From NCBI RefSeq assembly GCF_001281485.1, contig NZ_CP012669.1:434001-498000 (forward strand): DNA of 64,000 nucleotides, given 5' to 3'. Below, one piece after another: positions 53,045 to 61,972 of this stretch. The stretch comes from Altererythrobacter epoxidivorans (GTDB taxonomy: Bacteria; Pseudomonadota; Alphaproteobacteria; Sphingomonadales; Sphingomonadaceae). Position numbers and translations under genes: made by a program. Numbering within the stretch: the stretch's first letter is position 1; every line of letters starts with the position of its first letter. Below the pieces are notes generated by a model. It made no database searches. It saw only the letters and a program-made list of their open reading frames with translations, and was not told where the DNA came from.

Positions 53045-53116
53045 CCGCCTGTAATTCGCGCGATATGCGACTATCCTCTGCCTTGACCTGCCCGATGGTG
53101 CGTAGAAGGTAGAGCG

Positions 53117-55015
53117 ATGTCGATAGATCCGGCGCTAATCCACGAGGTCGATGACTTCCTTCGCGAGGTGCCAGCTTTCGCCTTCCTCGACGATGCTGCG
53201 CGCCATTCGGTCGCGGTCCGGATGGAAATTGCCTATTTTCGGCGCGGGGCACCCGTAACGCAGGCGGGAGATGACAATCGGCATCTTTCGATCATCCGGT
53301 CGGGCAGCGTCGAACTAAGGCTCGGCGGGACCGAACTCCATGCGAGGCTGGGTGAAAGGGATTGCTTCGGTTATCCCTCGCTTATCCGTCGTGGTCCGGC
53401 CCAGAACGAGGCGATCGCCTGCGAGGATACGCTCCTTTACCGCCTACCCGATGATGCGTTTCACAAGCTGCGCGACGCAAACGAGCAATTCCGGCATTTC
53501 TTCGACATCGACGAAGCCGCGCGATTGCGGCGGGCGGTGGGTTCGCTTCGCGAGGACGGTCCGCAAGGTGGGCAGGAGGGCGGTAGCGGATTTGGTGTCC
53601 ATGTTCCGTTAGCATCGGTCATGTCTCGCCGGGAGGTCGTCCATTGCAGCCCCGATCTAGCCATCGGCGATGCGGCGCGGTTGATGGCTGAGAAGGACGT
53701 TTCGGTCCTACCCATTCTGCAGGCAGACGCGCTGGTCGGCATCCTGACGGACAAGGATTTGCGGCGCCGTGTTCTTGCTCCGGGCCTCGATGGAGGCACT
53801 CCTGTGAACCGGGTCATGACGCCAGATCCGATTACGATCGGCGAAAGCCAGACTGTCCTCAATGCCTTGCTGGCAATGACATCGCATCATATCCGGCACT
53901 TGCCCGTGGTCGACAATGCCGGGCGATTGTCCGGAATTGTATCCTCGTCCGACATTCTTGCGCAGCTGGGTTCGAACACCTTTCACCTCGCACGCGAAGT
54001 GCAGATGGCGCGCAGCCAGACGGAACTGTTCGAAGCAACGAGCCACTTGCCCCGTGCGGTCGCCGGCCTGGTAGAGGCGGGAGTCGATGCCGATCCGGTT
54101 GCCCGTTACATCAGCGCAATCGGCGAGGTGTCGCACAAGCGATTGCTCGACCTCGTCGAGCAGGAACTCGGGCCGCCGCCCGTTCCCTATGCCCTCGTTT
54201 GTTTTGGTTCCCTTGCGCGTCACGAACTGTCGCTCGGTTCCGACCAGGACAACGGCTTCGTGTTCGGGGAAGGTTTTGTTCGCGAGGAGCATGACGACTA
54301 CTTCGCCGAACTCGGACGGCGCTTGGCCGATGGGCTGGAGAGCGCGGGATATCGCTATTGTCCCGGCGATATCATGGCTTCGAACCCCGAATATCGCCGT
54401 ACCGCGCCGGAATGGATCGATCGGTTCAGGGGGTGGATCGATAGCCCTGATCCGCAGGCGATCCTCGAAAGCGGAATTTTCTTCGACATGCGCGCCGTGG
54501 CGGGCGAAGCGGCGCTGGTTGATGAGATGCGGCAGGAGACGTTCCGGGCTGCAGCGAAGAACAGGATCTTTCTTTCCTTCGTTGCCCGGGCAGCTGCCGT
54601 GACTGCGGTTCCGCTCGGCTTCTTTCGCAACTTCCTGCTCGAAAAGGACGCGGTCGAGGGGAAGGTGCTCGACCTCAAATCACAGGCGATCACTCCGATC
54701 ATCGACCTCGCCAGGACCCACGCCATAGCTGGCGGTATAGAGGCGACGAGTACGATAGAGCGGCTGGAGGCTGCTGCTGCGAGCGGATCGCTCGATCCGG
54801 AGGCTGCACGCGACCTTGCCGCCTGCTTCGAATTCGTGCGGGACGTTCGCTTCCGCCATCAGGCCGCACAGATATGCCGCGGCGAGAGGCCATCGAACAA
54901 GCTCGACCCGGGCGAACTGTCGCGGTTCGACCGCGAACACCTGCGCGATGCCTTCAAGCTCATCCGCGGCCAGCTCGACAAGCTGCGGTCCGACCTCGCA
55001 GGCGGCCTGACCTGA
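53117..55015 (+). CDS. cNMP-binding / CBS / DUF294 nucleotidyltransferase-like signalling protein
   Basis: The 632-residue cytoplasmic protein has a cyclic-nucleotide-binding domain (about residues 12-135), two CBS domains (about 165-290, with KDVSVLPILQ and MTSHHIRHLPVVD), a DUF294 nucleotidyltransferase-like domain with GSLARHELSLGSDQDNG near residue 365, and a DUF294 C-terminal helical domain. Proteins of this layout stand next to acetate-type symporters in many Proteobacteria and may sense nucleotides to adjust uptake. GTAGA-AGG sequences precede the ATG. The exonuclease gene follows one base after its stop. The catalytic-type motif is intact, but no activity is known to me for this group. 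Confidence 0.85.
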   Translation: MSIDPALIHEVDDFLREVPAFAFLDDAARHSVAVRMEIAYFRRGAPVTQAGDDNRHLSIIRSGSVELRLGGTELHARLGERDCFGYPSLIRRGPAQNEAIACEDTLLYRLPDDAFHKLRDANEQFRHFFDIDEAARLRRAVGSLREDGPQGGQEGGSGFGVHVPLASVMSRREVVHCSPDLAIGDAARLMAEKDVSVLPILQADALVGILTDKDLRRRVLAPGLDGGTPVNRVMTPDPITIGESQTVLNALLAMTSHHIRHLPVVDNAGRLSGIVSSSDILAQLGSNTFHLAREVQMARSQTELFEATSHLPRAVAGLVEAGVDADPVARYISAIGEVSHKRLLDLVEQELGPPPVPYALVCFGSLARHELSLGSDQDNGFVFGEGFVREEHDDYFAELGRRLADGLESAGYRYCPGDIMASNPEYRRTAPEWIDRFRGWIDSPDPQAILESGIFFDMRAVAGEAALVDEMRQETFRAAAKNRIFLSFVARAAAVTAVPLGFFRNFLLEKDAVEGKVLDLKSQAITPIIDLARTHAIAGGIEATSTIERLEAAAASGSLDPEAARDLAACFEFVRDVRFRHQAAQICRGERPSNKLDPGELSRFDREHLRDAFKLIRGQLDKLRSDLAGGLT

Positions 55016-55016
55016 C

Positions 55017-55709
55017 ATGCTGGGCAATTTGCTCGGCGGTCCCGGACCCAAGCTGGTTCGCGTATTCGAGAAAGCGGCCAAGGCAGCGCCGCCCGGACCG
55101 CTCGCCGACTTCTATGCCGCCGGTTTGCCCGATCTGAGCCAGCCGGTCGGCAATGCGCCGCTGACAGCGATCGATCTCGAAACGGACGGGCTGGACGCAA
55201 AAACCGACAGCATCCTCGAATCGGGCAGCATCGAGATCTTTGGCGGACTGATCGGGGCGAACAGCGCCAGCCGCATTCGCATCAGGCCAGATAGGGGACT
55301 CAACGCCGACGCAGTTGTCGTGCATCGCATCACCGACGACGAAGCGGCAAAAGCCTTGCCGCTGGAAGAGGCGTTCGCGCAGATATTGAAGCTTTGTACC
55401 GGGCGGGTTCTCGTCGCGCATTTCGCCGAGATCGAGGCCGGCTTCCTCGATGCCGCATCGCGCAAACTCTATGGCGCGCCGCTGGTCGCTCCCTTCATTT
55501 GCACCATGCAGCTGGAAATGCGCTGGGTGCAGAAGCAGCGCGCGCATGACGGCCTGCGCCTCGGCAAGCTGAGATCGCAATACGGCCTCCCGACCTATCG
55601 AGCACACGACGGTCTGACGGATGCCGTGGCGTGCGGCGAATTGCTGCTTGCACAACTGGCCAGCGCAGGTCGCCAGCAAGCGCCAATAATGGACCTTCTG
55701 CGTCGCTGA
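55017..55709 (+). CDS. DnaQ-like 3'-5' exonuclease
   Basis: The 230-residue protein has the DEDD exonuclease motifs: AIDLETDGLD (ExoI, first Asp and Glu), VLVAHFAEIEAGFLD (ExoII) and HDGLTDAVACGELL (ExoIII with His and Asp). The first about 50 residues form an extra N-terminal part. Proteins of this type trim DNA or RNA 3' ends, but this branch recurs between a cNMP/CBS/DUF294 gene and a DUF4212/acetate-symporter pair, so its role may be regulatory in acetate use. It starts one base after the previous stop. A 118-base gap separates it from the symporter subunit. Confidence 0.85.
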   Translation: MLGNLLGGPGPKLVRVFEKAAKAAPPGPLADFYAAGLPDLSQPVGNAPLTAIDLETDGLDAKTDSILESGSIEIFGGLIGANSASRIRIRPDRGLNADAVVVHRITDDEAAKALPLEEAFAQILKLCTGRVLVAHFAEIEAGFLDAASRKLYGAPLVAPFICTMQLEMRWVQKQRAHDGLRLGKLRSQYGLPTYRAHDGLTDAVACGELLLAQLASAGRQQAPIMDLLRR

Positions 55710-55827
55710 ACCTCGCCAAGCATTAGACCAAAGTCGCGCTGTGAAAGCGGCGGTCACTCTCTAGTCTGGATGATGGACCGTGGAGCATCTGCGGCATCAA
55801 CAATCGCATTGGAGGGGGAGGTTCAAC

Positions 55828-56097
55828 ATGTCTGACGAAGAACCCAAAAACACTGCCGCAGGAGCATATTGGAAAGCCAATATACGCTTGCTCGTCACTC
55901 TCATGGCCATCTGGTTCGTGGTGTCTTTCGGCGCCGGGATCCTGTTCCGGCCATTCCTCGACCAGTTCATGATCGGCGGTTTTCCGCTCGGCTTCTGGTT
56001 TGCCCAGCAGGGTTCGATCTACGTCTTCATCGGTCTGATCTTCTACTACACGTGGAAGATGAAGAAGATCGAACGCGAATTCGATCTCGACGACTGA
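55828..56097 (+). CDS. DUF4212 small subunit of a sodium:solute symporter
   Basis: The 89-residue protein has two membrane helices (LLVTLMAIWFVVSFGAGILF and GFWFAQQGSIYVFIGLIFYY) and a charged C-terminal tail, KKIEREFDLDD. It is the usual small partner of symporters of the next gene's type. GGAGGGGGAGG stands before the ATG at 55828; the open frame to 55780 has no support. The symporter starts 10 bases after its stop. Confidence 0.9.
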   Translation: MSDEEPKNTAAGAYWKANIRLLVTLMAIWFVVSFGAGILFRPFLDQFMIGGFPLGFWFAQQGSIYVFIGLIFYYTWKMKKIEREFDLDD

Positions 56098-56107
56098 GGA
56101 GGGTGAA

Positions 56108-57886
56108 ATGGAAACACAAACTCTGATCTACATCTTCGTCGGTATCAGCTTCGCGCTCTACATCGGCATTGCGATCTGGTCGCGCGCCGGTTCGACGAAA
56201 GAGTTCTATGTCGCAGGCGGCGGGGTCAATCCTGTCGTCAACGGAATGGCAACGGCTGCCGATTGGATGAGCGCTGCGTCGTTCCTTTCCATGGCGGGCC
56301 TGATCGCATTCATGGGCTATGACGGCTCGGTCTATCTGATGGGCTGGACCGGCGGGTACGTCATGCTCGCGCTCCTGCTTGCGCCTTACCTGCGCAAGTT
56401 CGGCCAGTTTACCGTGCCCGACTTCATCGGCACGCGTTACTATTCGAACGTGGCGCGCACGGTTGCAGTGATCTGCCTCATCTTCATCAGTTTCACCTAT
56501 ATCGCCGGGCAGATGCGCGGCGTGGGGATCGTGTTTTCGCGTTTCCTCGAGGTGGACGTGACGATGGGCGTCATCATCGGCATGGCGATCGTGTTCGTTT
56601 ACGCCGTTCTCGGCGGGATGAAGGGGATCACTTACACCCAGGTCGCGCAATATTGCGTGCTGATCTTCGCCTATCTCGTCCCTGCGATCTTCATCTCGCT
56701 AATGATCACCGGTAACCCCGTGCCGCAGCTCGGCCTCGGTTCGATGGTGAACGACGGGTCCGGAATGTACGTTCTCGAAAAACTCGACGAGAGCTTGCAG
56801 ATGATGGGCTTCGGCGCCTTCACGAGCGGCAGCAAATCGATGATCGACGTGTTCTGCATCACCGCAGCTCTGATGATCGGTACTGCCGGCCTGCCGCACG
56901 TCATCGTACGGTTCTTCACCGTTCCCAAGGCTTCCGACGCTCGCAAGTCGGCCGGCTGGGCGCTGATCTTCATCGCACTGCTCTACACGACCGCGCCCGC
57001 GGTTGCCGCCTTTGCCCGCCTGAACTTCAACGACGGCATCAATCAGACGTCTTACGAAGAAGCGCCCGCCTGGTTCAAAAACTGGGAAACCAACAAGCTG
57101 ATCGCCTGGGTCGATAAGAACGACGACGGCGTGATGCAGATTGCTGCTGGCGACGCTTTCGTGGGTGCGCCCGAATACACCGGTGAAACCGGTGCGCTCG
57201 GCCAGCAGGTGGTTTCCAACGAGGTGGTCACCGACAATGCCAACGAGGTCTATGTCGACCGCGACATCATGGTCCTTGCCAATCCGGAGATCGCCAATCT
57301 TCCCGGGTGGGTGATTGCCCTGGTTGCGGCAGGCGGCCTTGCGGCAGCCTTGTCGACTGCGGCGGGCCTGCTGCTCGTCATTTCGACGGCGGTAAGTCAC
57401 GACCTGCTCAAATCGACCTTTAAGCCGGACATATCGGAAAAGGGGGAATTGCTTGCTGCGCGTCTGGCAGCGACGGCCGCCATCGTGGTGGCCGGTTATC
57501 TCGGCATCTATCCTCCGGGATGGGTGGCGCAGGTGGTTGCGTTCGCGTTCGGCTTGGCCGCGGCATCGCTGTTCCCTGCAATCTTCATGGGGATCTTCTC
57601 CAAGAAGATGAACAAGGAAGGCGCGATCGCAGGTATGGTCGTGGGCCTGGCCTTCACATTTATCTACATCGCTTATTTCAAGCTGATGGTGGATCCGGCG
57701 ATGAACACGGCGGCAAACTGGCTGTTCGGCATTTCGCCTGAAGGCATCGGCGTGGTTGGCATGGTGCTGAACTTCATCGTGGCGATCGTCGTATCCAAAA
57801 TGACTTCCGCTCCGCCTGCCGAAATCGATGCCCTGGTGGAATCGATCCGCGTTCCACGCGGAGCGGGCGAGGCCCACGCGCACTAA
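56108..57886 (+). CDS. Sodium:solute symporter, acetate/short-acid type (VC_2705 subfamily)
   Basis: The 592-residue membrane protein has about 13 helices of the SSS family: EFYVAGGGVNPVVNGMATAADWMSAASF early, with the sodium-site residues, and ALSTAAGLLLVISTAVSHDLLK late. An insertion of about 70 residues between helices, rich in Asp and Asn (residues about 315-395), is typical of this subfamily compared with ActP. It would import acetate or a related carboxylate with sodium. GAGGAGGG stands before the ATG. A strong terminator follows. Its neighbours, a CrbS-like kinase and acetyl-CoA synthetase, support acetate as the substrate. Confidence 0.88.
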   Translation: METQTLIYIFVGISFALYIGIAIWSRAGSTKEFYVAGGGVNPVVNGMATAADWMSAASFLSMAGLIAFMGYDGSVYLMGWTGGYVMLALLLAPYLRKFGQFTVPDFIGTRYYSNVARTVAVICLIFISFTYIAGQMRGVGIVFSRFLEVDVTMGVIIGMAIVFVYAVLGGMKGITYTQVAQYCVLIFAYLVPAIFISLMITGNPVPQLGLGSMVNDGSGMYVLEKLDESLQMMGFGAFTSGSKSMIDVFCITAALMIGTAGLPHVIVRFFTVPKASDARKSAGWALIFIALLYTTAPAVAAFARLNFNDGINQTSYEEAPAWFKNWETNKLIAWVDKNDDGVMQIAAGDAFVGAPEYTGETGALGQQVVSNEVVTDNANEVYVDRDIMVLANPEIANLPGWVIALVAAGGLAAALSTAAGLLLVISTAVSHDLLKSTFKPDISEKGELLAARLAATAAIVVAGYLGIYPPGWVAQVVAFAFGLAAASLFPAIFMGIFSKKMNKEGAIAGMVVGLAFTFIYIAYFKLMVDPAMNTAANWLFGISPEGIGVVGMVLNFIVAIVVSKMTSAPPAEIDALVESIRVPRGAGEAHAH

Positions 57887-57913
57887 CTCTCCTCCATTCG
57901 TGAGGGTCTCGGG

Positions 57914-57950
57914 GAAGGGGCGGCAGGAAACTGTCGCCCCTTCCTCGTTT
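57914..57950 (+). terminator. Intrinsic terminator after the symporter
   Basis: A 13-base stem (57914-57926 with 57931-57943, one G-T pair) and a GAAA tetraloop is followed by CTCGTTTTAT. It separates the symporter unit from the kinase gene. Confidence 0.85.
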
Positions 57951-57989
57951 TATGGCTAGGTTGCCCGGCGGGAGAGGGAGAGGCCGAGC

Positions 57990-60900
57990 ATGTCGTCATG
58001 GTCCATTCCGGTCATGGTCGCGGCCGCGTATGCGGCGCTGTTGTTCTGGATTGCGCACATGGGAGATCGCATTGCGATTACCCATTGGGCAAGGCGGCAC
58101 TCCCGGGCAATTTTCGGGCTGTCGCTGGCGGTCTATTGCACCAGCTGGACTTTCTACGGCGCGGTCGGGACGGCACTTGGTGCAGGGCTCAGGTATCTCC
58201 CGATCTATCTCGGTCCGATCGTCCTGTTCTTGTTCTTTCCCGGTTTCGTGAGCCGGGTCGTCGAGATCGGCAAGACGCAGCATTCCACTTCGATCGCCGA
58301 CTTCCTTTCCGCACGCTATGGCAAGAGCGCCTGGGTGGCCGCACTTGTCACGCTGATCGCACTGTTCGGCGCGCTTCCCTACATGGCGCTGCAGCTCAAG
58401 TCCGTCAGCCAGACGCTCGTCGCGCTTTCGCCCGACATAACCCGATATCTCCACGCCGATGAAATCGTGATGGCCGTGGCAGGGACGATGGCAGCATTCG
58501 CTGTCCTGTTCGGAACGGGAAGGCTCGACCTTACGCAGCACAATCGCGGCATGGTCCTCGCGATCGCGGTCGAAGCAATGGTCAAGCTGGTGGCACTCGG
58601 GTCGGTCGCGTTGCTTGCGACCTATCTGCTGTTGAGCGAGGCCACTCTGGAAACCTCGCTCCAGCGCGCTGGCGATACGTTCTCGTTCGCGCAGATAGAT
58701 GCGCGGTTCGTGACCCTTACCTTCCTCGCGGCAATGGCGGTGCTGTGCCTGCCGCGCCAGTTCCACATGCTGGTGGTCGAAGCGCAGGAGGATCGCCTGC
58801 GCGGATCGATGCGCTGGCTGTTCCCGCTGTATCTCGTGATCATTTGCGCTGCGGTGGTGCCCGTTGCTGTGGCAGGCTCGCTCCTGATGCCGGGAAGCCA
58901 GGCCGACATGCTGGTGCTCAGCCTGCCGCAGACATTCGGTTTCGACCTGTTGGCGATGCTTGCCTTCATCGGCGGTTTTTCGGCGTCGACCGGCATGATC
59001 ATCGTCACCAGCATTGCACTGTCCGGGATGATCACGAACGACCTCATCCTGCCGCTGTTCTTCAGGGACAGGCTGCGGCAGAGCGTCGACCGCCAGAACG
59101 TGGGGCCGGTCCTCATCATGGTCCGCCGTCTGACAATTATCGGACTGCTGGCATTCGCCTATTTCTATGTCAGGGCAGCCAGCGAGAGCCTGAGCCTAGC
59201 CGGACTTGGCGAGATCGCCTTTGCTGGCGTGGCGCAATTTGCGCCGGGTCTTTTGCTGGGCCTTTCCTGGCGGCGAGCGAACCGGGCCGGCATGATCGCC
59301 GGGTTGCTCGGTGGCTTCGTTGCCTGGATGGTCCTGCTCGCTTTCCCGGTATTCGTGCCGGAAAGTCTGCCCGTCCTGATCGGTGACGATGCGCTGGTTT
59401 CCGGCACTATCATCAGCCTCGGCATCAACACGGCGCTGTTCGTCTTGTTCTCGCTCACCAGCGAAACATCGCTGTCCGACAGGGTGCAGGCCGTCGCCTT
59501 CGTTGACCGTCAGGCCGCCTTGCCCGATCCGGGTGACATCTCGCGTGAGGTAAAAGTCGCGGATTTCCGGCTGTTGATGGAACAGTTCGTTGGCGAAGAA
59601 CGAACGCGAGAGGCGCTCAACGCCCTGAGGCTCGAGACGGGTCGGAACTACCGCGATGCCGACCGTGCCGACGCCGCTTTGCGCAATGCCTGCGAGCGGA
59701 TGATCAGCGCGATTATCGGCAGTTCTTCGGCCAAGGCGCTGATCCAGTCGACGCTCGAGGGGGAATCCGTATCGCTCGAACATGTGGTCGCGATGTTCGA
59801 TGAAACGACGCAGCGCCTCCAATTCGGTGCGGGTCTGCTCCAGATCGCGATCGAGAACATCGACCAGGGCATCTCGGTGGTTGATAACGAACAGCGTCTG
59901 GTCGCGTGGAACAGCCGCTATGTCGAGATGTTCGATCTGCCCGAAGAACTCGTCGAAGTAGGGCGCCCGATTGCCGACTTGCTGCGTTTCAACATGCGGT
60001 CGTTGCGGTTCCCCGAAGATACGATCGATGCCGAGGTATCGAAGCGGCTCGAGTACCTTCGCCAGGGCAGTCGTCACAGTACGGAGCGCGTTCTTTCGGA
60101 TGGCCGCATCCTGCGTGTGCTCGGCAATCCCGCGCCAAATGGCGGCTATGTCACCAGCTATACCGATGTGACCGCCGACCGTGTCGCCGAACAGGCGCTA
60201 GAGGCAAAGGTGTACGAACGCACGGAGCAGCTTGTCCAATCGAACGCTGCGCTGGAAGCCGCGACCAGGTCCAAGACGCGGTTCCTCGCCGCCGCCAGCC
60301 ACGACCTGGTGCAGCCTCTGAACGCGGCAAGACTGTTCGCCAGCGCCCTCAGCGAAGAAATCGACACAGAACGTGGAAGAGAGCAACAGTTGCTTGGTCA
60401 GATCGACCGTTCGATCAGGACCGCCGACCGGCTGCTGCGCGCTCTGCTGGATATTTCGCGCCTCGACGGAAGCAAGGTCGACGTCGCAAAGTCGCGTTTC
60501 TCGCTGGATCTCGCCTTTGCCGAAATTCGCAACGAGTTCGAAGTGCAGGCAGAGGCAAAGGGTGTCGAGCTGATTGTCCAGCCGTGCGGGCTATGGATCG
60601 AAACCGACCGCGGGCTGTTCGTTTCGGTGCTCCAGAACCTCGTCACCAATGCCGTGCGCTACACCGATGCCGGCAAGGTGCTGATCGGTGGGAAGCGGCG
60701 CGGCGGAAAGGTCCAGATCGTCGTGGCCGACCAAGGGCCAGGAATACCGCAACAGGACCTCGGCCGGATATTCGAAGAGTTCACCCAGCTTGACCGCAAG
60801 CACGAAAGCGAGGGGCTAGGCCTGGGTCTTGCTATCGTGAAACGCATTGCCGCCATGCTCGGCACACAGGTCGTGGTTGAATCCGAACCGGGGGTCGGCA

Positions 60901-61349
60901 GCTTTTTTTCCTTCCGCATGCCGGTGGTGGAGCCGGGTGAAGTGCAGACGCGCGTCGAGGAAGGGCGAGGTCAGGCCATGCCCGCATCTGGCGCGCGCGT
61001 TCTGTGCATCGATAACGACAGGGCCAGCTGCGAAGGCATCGTTGCCTTGCTCCAGCGATGGGGACTGGATGCTGTGGGGGCACATCATCCGGACGAGGCG
61101 CCGACCGATTGCGCTCCGTCTCTGATCGTCCTCGATTACCGCCTCGACGACGGATTGACCGGAGACAATGCGTGTCCTGTCCTGGAAGAAAAATTCGGAT
61201 CACTTCCGCCGATCATCCTGCTTACGGCAGAGGAAACGGAGGAAACGAAACTCGCCGCCCAGACAATCGGCGCGCATCGCCTGATCAAGCCTGCCAGCCC
61301 TGCCATCTTGCGGGCACTGATCGGGTCGTTGTTACGTATCGAGGCCTGA
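57990..61349 (+). CDS. crbS: Symporter-like sensor hybrid histidine kinase (CrbS type)
   Basis: The 1119-residue protein joins a sodium:solute-symporter-like sensor of about 13 helices (residues 1 to about 480), a linker, a PAS-like domain near 620-740 (NIDQGISVVDNEQRLVAWNS), a histidine kinase core and a receiver domain. The kinase H-box is SHDLVQPLNAARL with His771, and the ATP site has NLVTNAVRYT and GLGLGLAIVKR. The receiver phosphoacceptor is Asp1049 in IVLDYRLDDG. In Vibrio and Pseudomonas the CrbS/CrbR pair turns on acs. Here the response regulator and acs lie on the opposite strand and the two genes overlap tail to tail by 18 bases. GGGAGAGG precedes the ATG. Confidence 0.88.
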   Translation: MSSWSIPVMVAAAYAALLFWIAHMGDRIAITHWARRHSRAIFGLSLAVYCTSWTFYGAVGTALGAGLRYLPIYLGPIVLFLFFPGFVSRVVEIGKTQHSTSIADFLSARYGKSAWVAALVTLIALFGALPYMALQLKSVSQTLVALSPDITRYLHADEIVMAVAGTMAAFAVLFGTGRLDLTQHNRGMVLAIAVEAMVKLVALGSVALLATYLLLSEATLETSLQRAGDTFSFAQIDARFVTLTFLAAMAVLCLPRQFHMLVVEAQEDRLRGSMRWLFPLYLVIICAAVVPVAVAGSLLMPGSQADMLVLSLPQTFGFDLLAMLAFIGGFSASTGMIIVTSIALSGMITNDLILPLFFRDRLRQSVDRQNVGPVLIMVRRLTIIGLLAFAYFYVRAASESLSLAGLGEIAFAGVAQFAPGLLLGLSWRRANRAGMIAGLLGGFVAWMVLLAFPVFVPESLPVLIGDDALVSGTIISLGINTALFVLFSLTSETSLSDRVQAVAFVDRQAALPDPGDISREVKVADFRLLMEQFVGEERTREALNALRLETGRNYRDADRADAALRNACERMISAIIGSSSAKALIQSTLEGESVSLEHVVAMFDETTQRLQFGAGLLQIAIENIDQGISVVDNEQRLVAWNSRYVEMFDLPEELVEVGRPIADLLRFNMRSLRFPEDTIDAEVSKRLEYLRQGSRHSTERVLSDGRILRVLGNPAPNGGYVTSYTDVTADRVAEQALEAKVYERTEQLVQSNAALEAATRSKTRFLAAASHDLVQPLNAARLFASALSEEIDTERGREQQLLGQIDRSIRTADRLLRALLDISRLDGSKVDVAKSRFSLDLAFAEIRNEFEVQAEAKGVELIVQPCGLWIETDRGLFVSVLQNLVTNAVRYTDAGKVLIGGKRRGGKVQIVVADQGPGIPQQDLGRIFEEFTQLDRKHESEGLGLGLAIVKRIAAMLGTQVVVESEPGVGSFFSFRMPVVEPGEVQTRVEEGRGQAMPASGARVLCIDNDRASCEGIVALLQRWGLDAVGAHHPDEAPTDCAPSLIVLDYRLDDGLTGDNACPVLEEKFGSLPPIILLTAEETEETKLAAQTIGAHRLIKPASPAILRALIGSLLRIEA

Positions 61350-61967
61350 TGTCGGCTCGTTTATATCGAGTTCCTTGGCGACGAGCACTGCCTGCGTCCT
61401 GTTGGTCACGCCGAGGCGGCGGAAGATCGCCGTGATATGTGCTTTGACGGTCGCCTCGCTGATATCCATTTCGTAGGCGATTTGCTTGTTGAGCAAGCCT
61501 TCGGAAAGGTAACGCAAGATCCGGGTCTGGGCCGGGGTAAGGCTGGCGAGCCTTGAAGCGGCAGCGTCGCTCTCTTGCGAAGTCTCGGGAAAGACCAGTT
61601 CGCCTTCGCTGATCTGTCGCAGGCTATGCGTCATGTCGGAAAGTGAAGCCGTTTTCGCGATGAAGCCCGAAGCGCCCAGTTCGCGGGCCTTGGCAATGGT
61701 CTGACTGTCCCCGCTCGCCGAAATGACGACGATCGGAACGGCCGGACACAGCTTGCGCAGTTCGAGCAGGGCGGCAAGCCCGTTGGAATCCTGCATATGC
61801 AGGTCGAGCGTCGCCAGTTCGACATTGCCGGCTTCCATCTCGGTGCGTGCCGACGCAACATCGCTGACTTCCCTGACTTCGTGGGAAGGCCAGACTTTTT
61901 CTACCGCAGCGCGGATTGCACCGCGCATCAGCGGATGATCGTCTGCGATGAGGATGCTGCGGGCCAT
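61332..61967 (-). CDS. crbR: LuxR/FixJ-type response regulator (CrbR type)
   Basis: The 211-residue regulator has a receiver domain (residues 1-120; acidic pocket Asp9-Asp10, phosphoacceptor Asp55 in TLDLHMQDSNG) and a LuxR-type helix-turn-helix (LTPAQTRILRYLSEGLLNKQ then MDISEATVKAHITAIFRRLG). It should be phosphorylated by the kinase on the facing strand and activate acs. It starts 5 bases after the acs stop, so it is made from the acs transcript, which would give positive feedback. Its end overlaps the kinase gene by 18 bases on the opposite strand. Confidence 0.88.
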   Translation of the reverse strand: MARSILIADDHPLMRGAIRAAVEKVWPSHEVREVSDVASARTEMEAGNVELATLDLHMQDSNGLAALLELRKLCPAVPIVVISASGDSQTIAKARELGASGFIAKTASLSDMTHSLRQISEGELVFPETSQESDAAASRLASLTPAQTRILRYLSEGLLNKQIAYEMDISEATVKAHITAIFRRLGVTNRTQAVLVAKELDINEPTSGLDT

Positions 61968-61972
61968 CGGCG

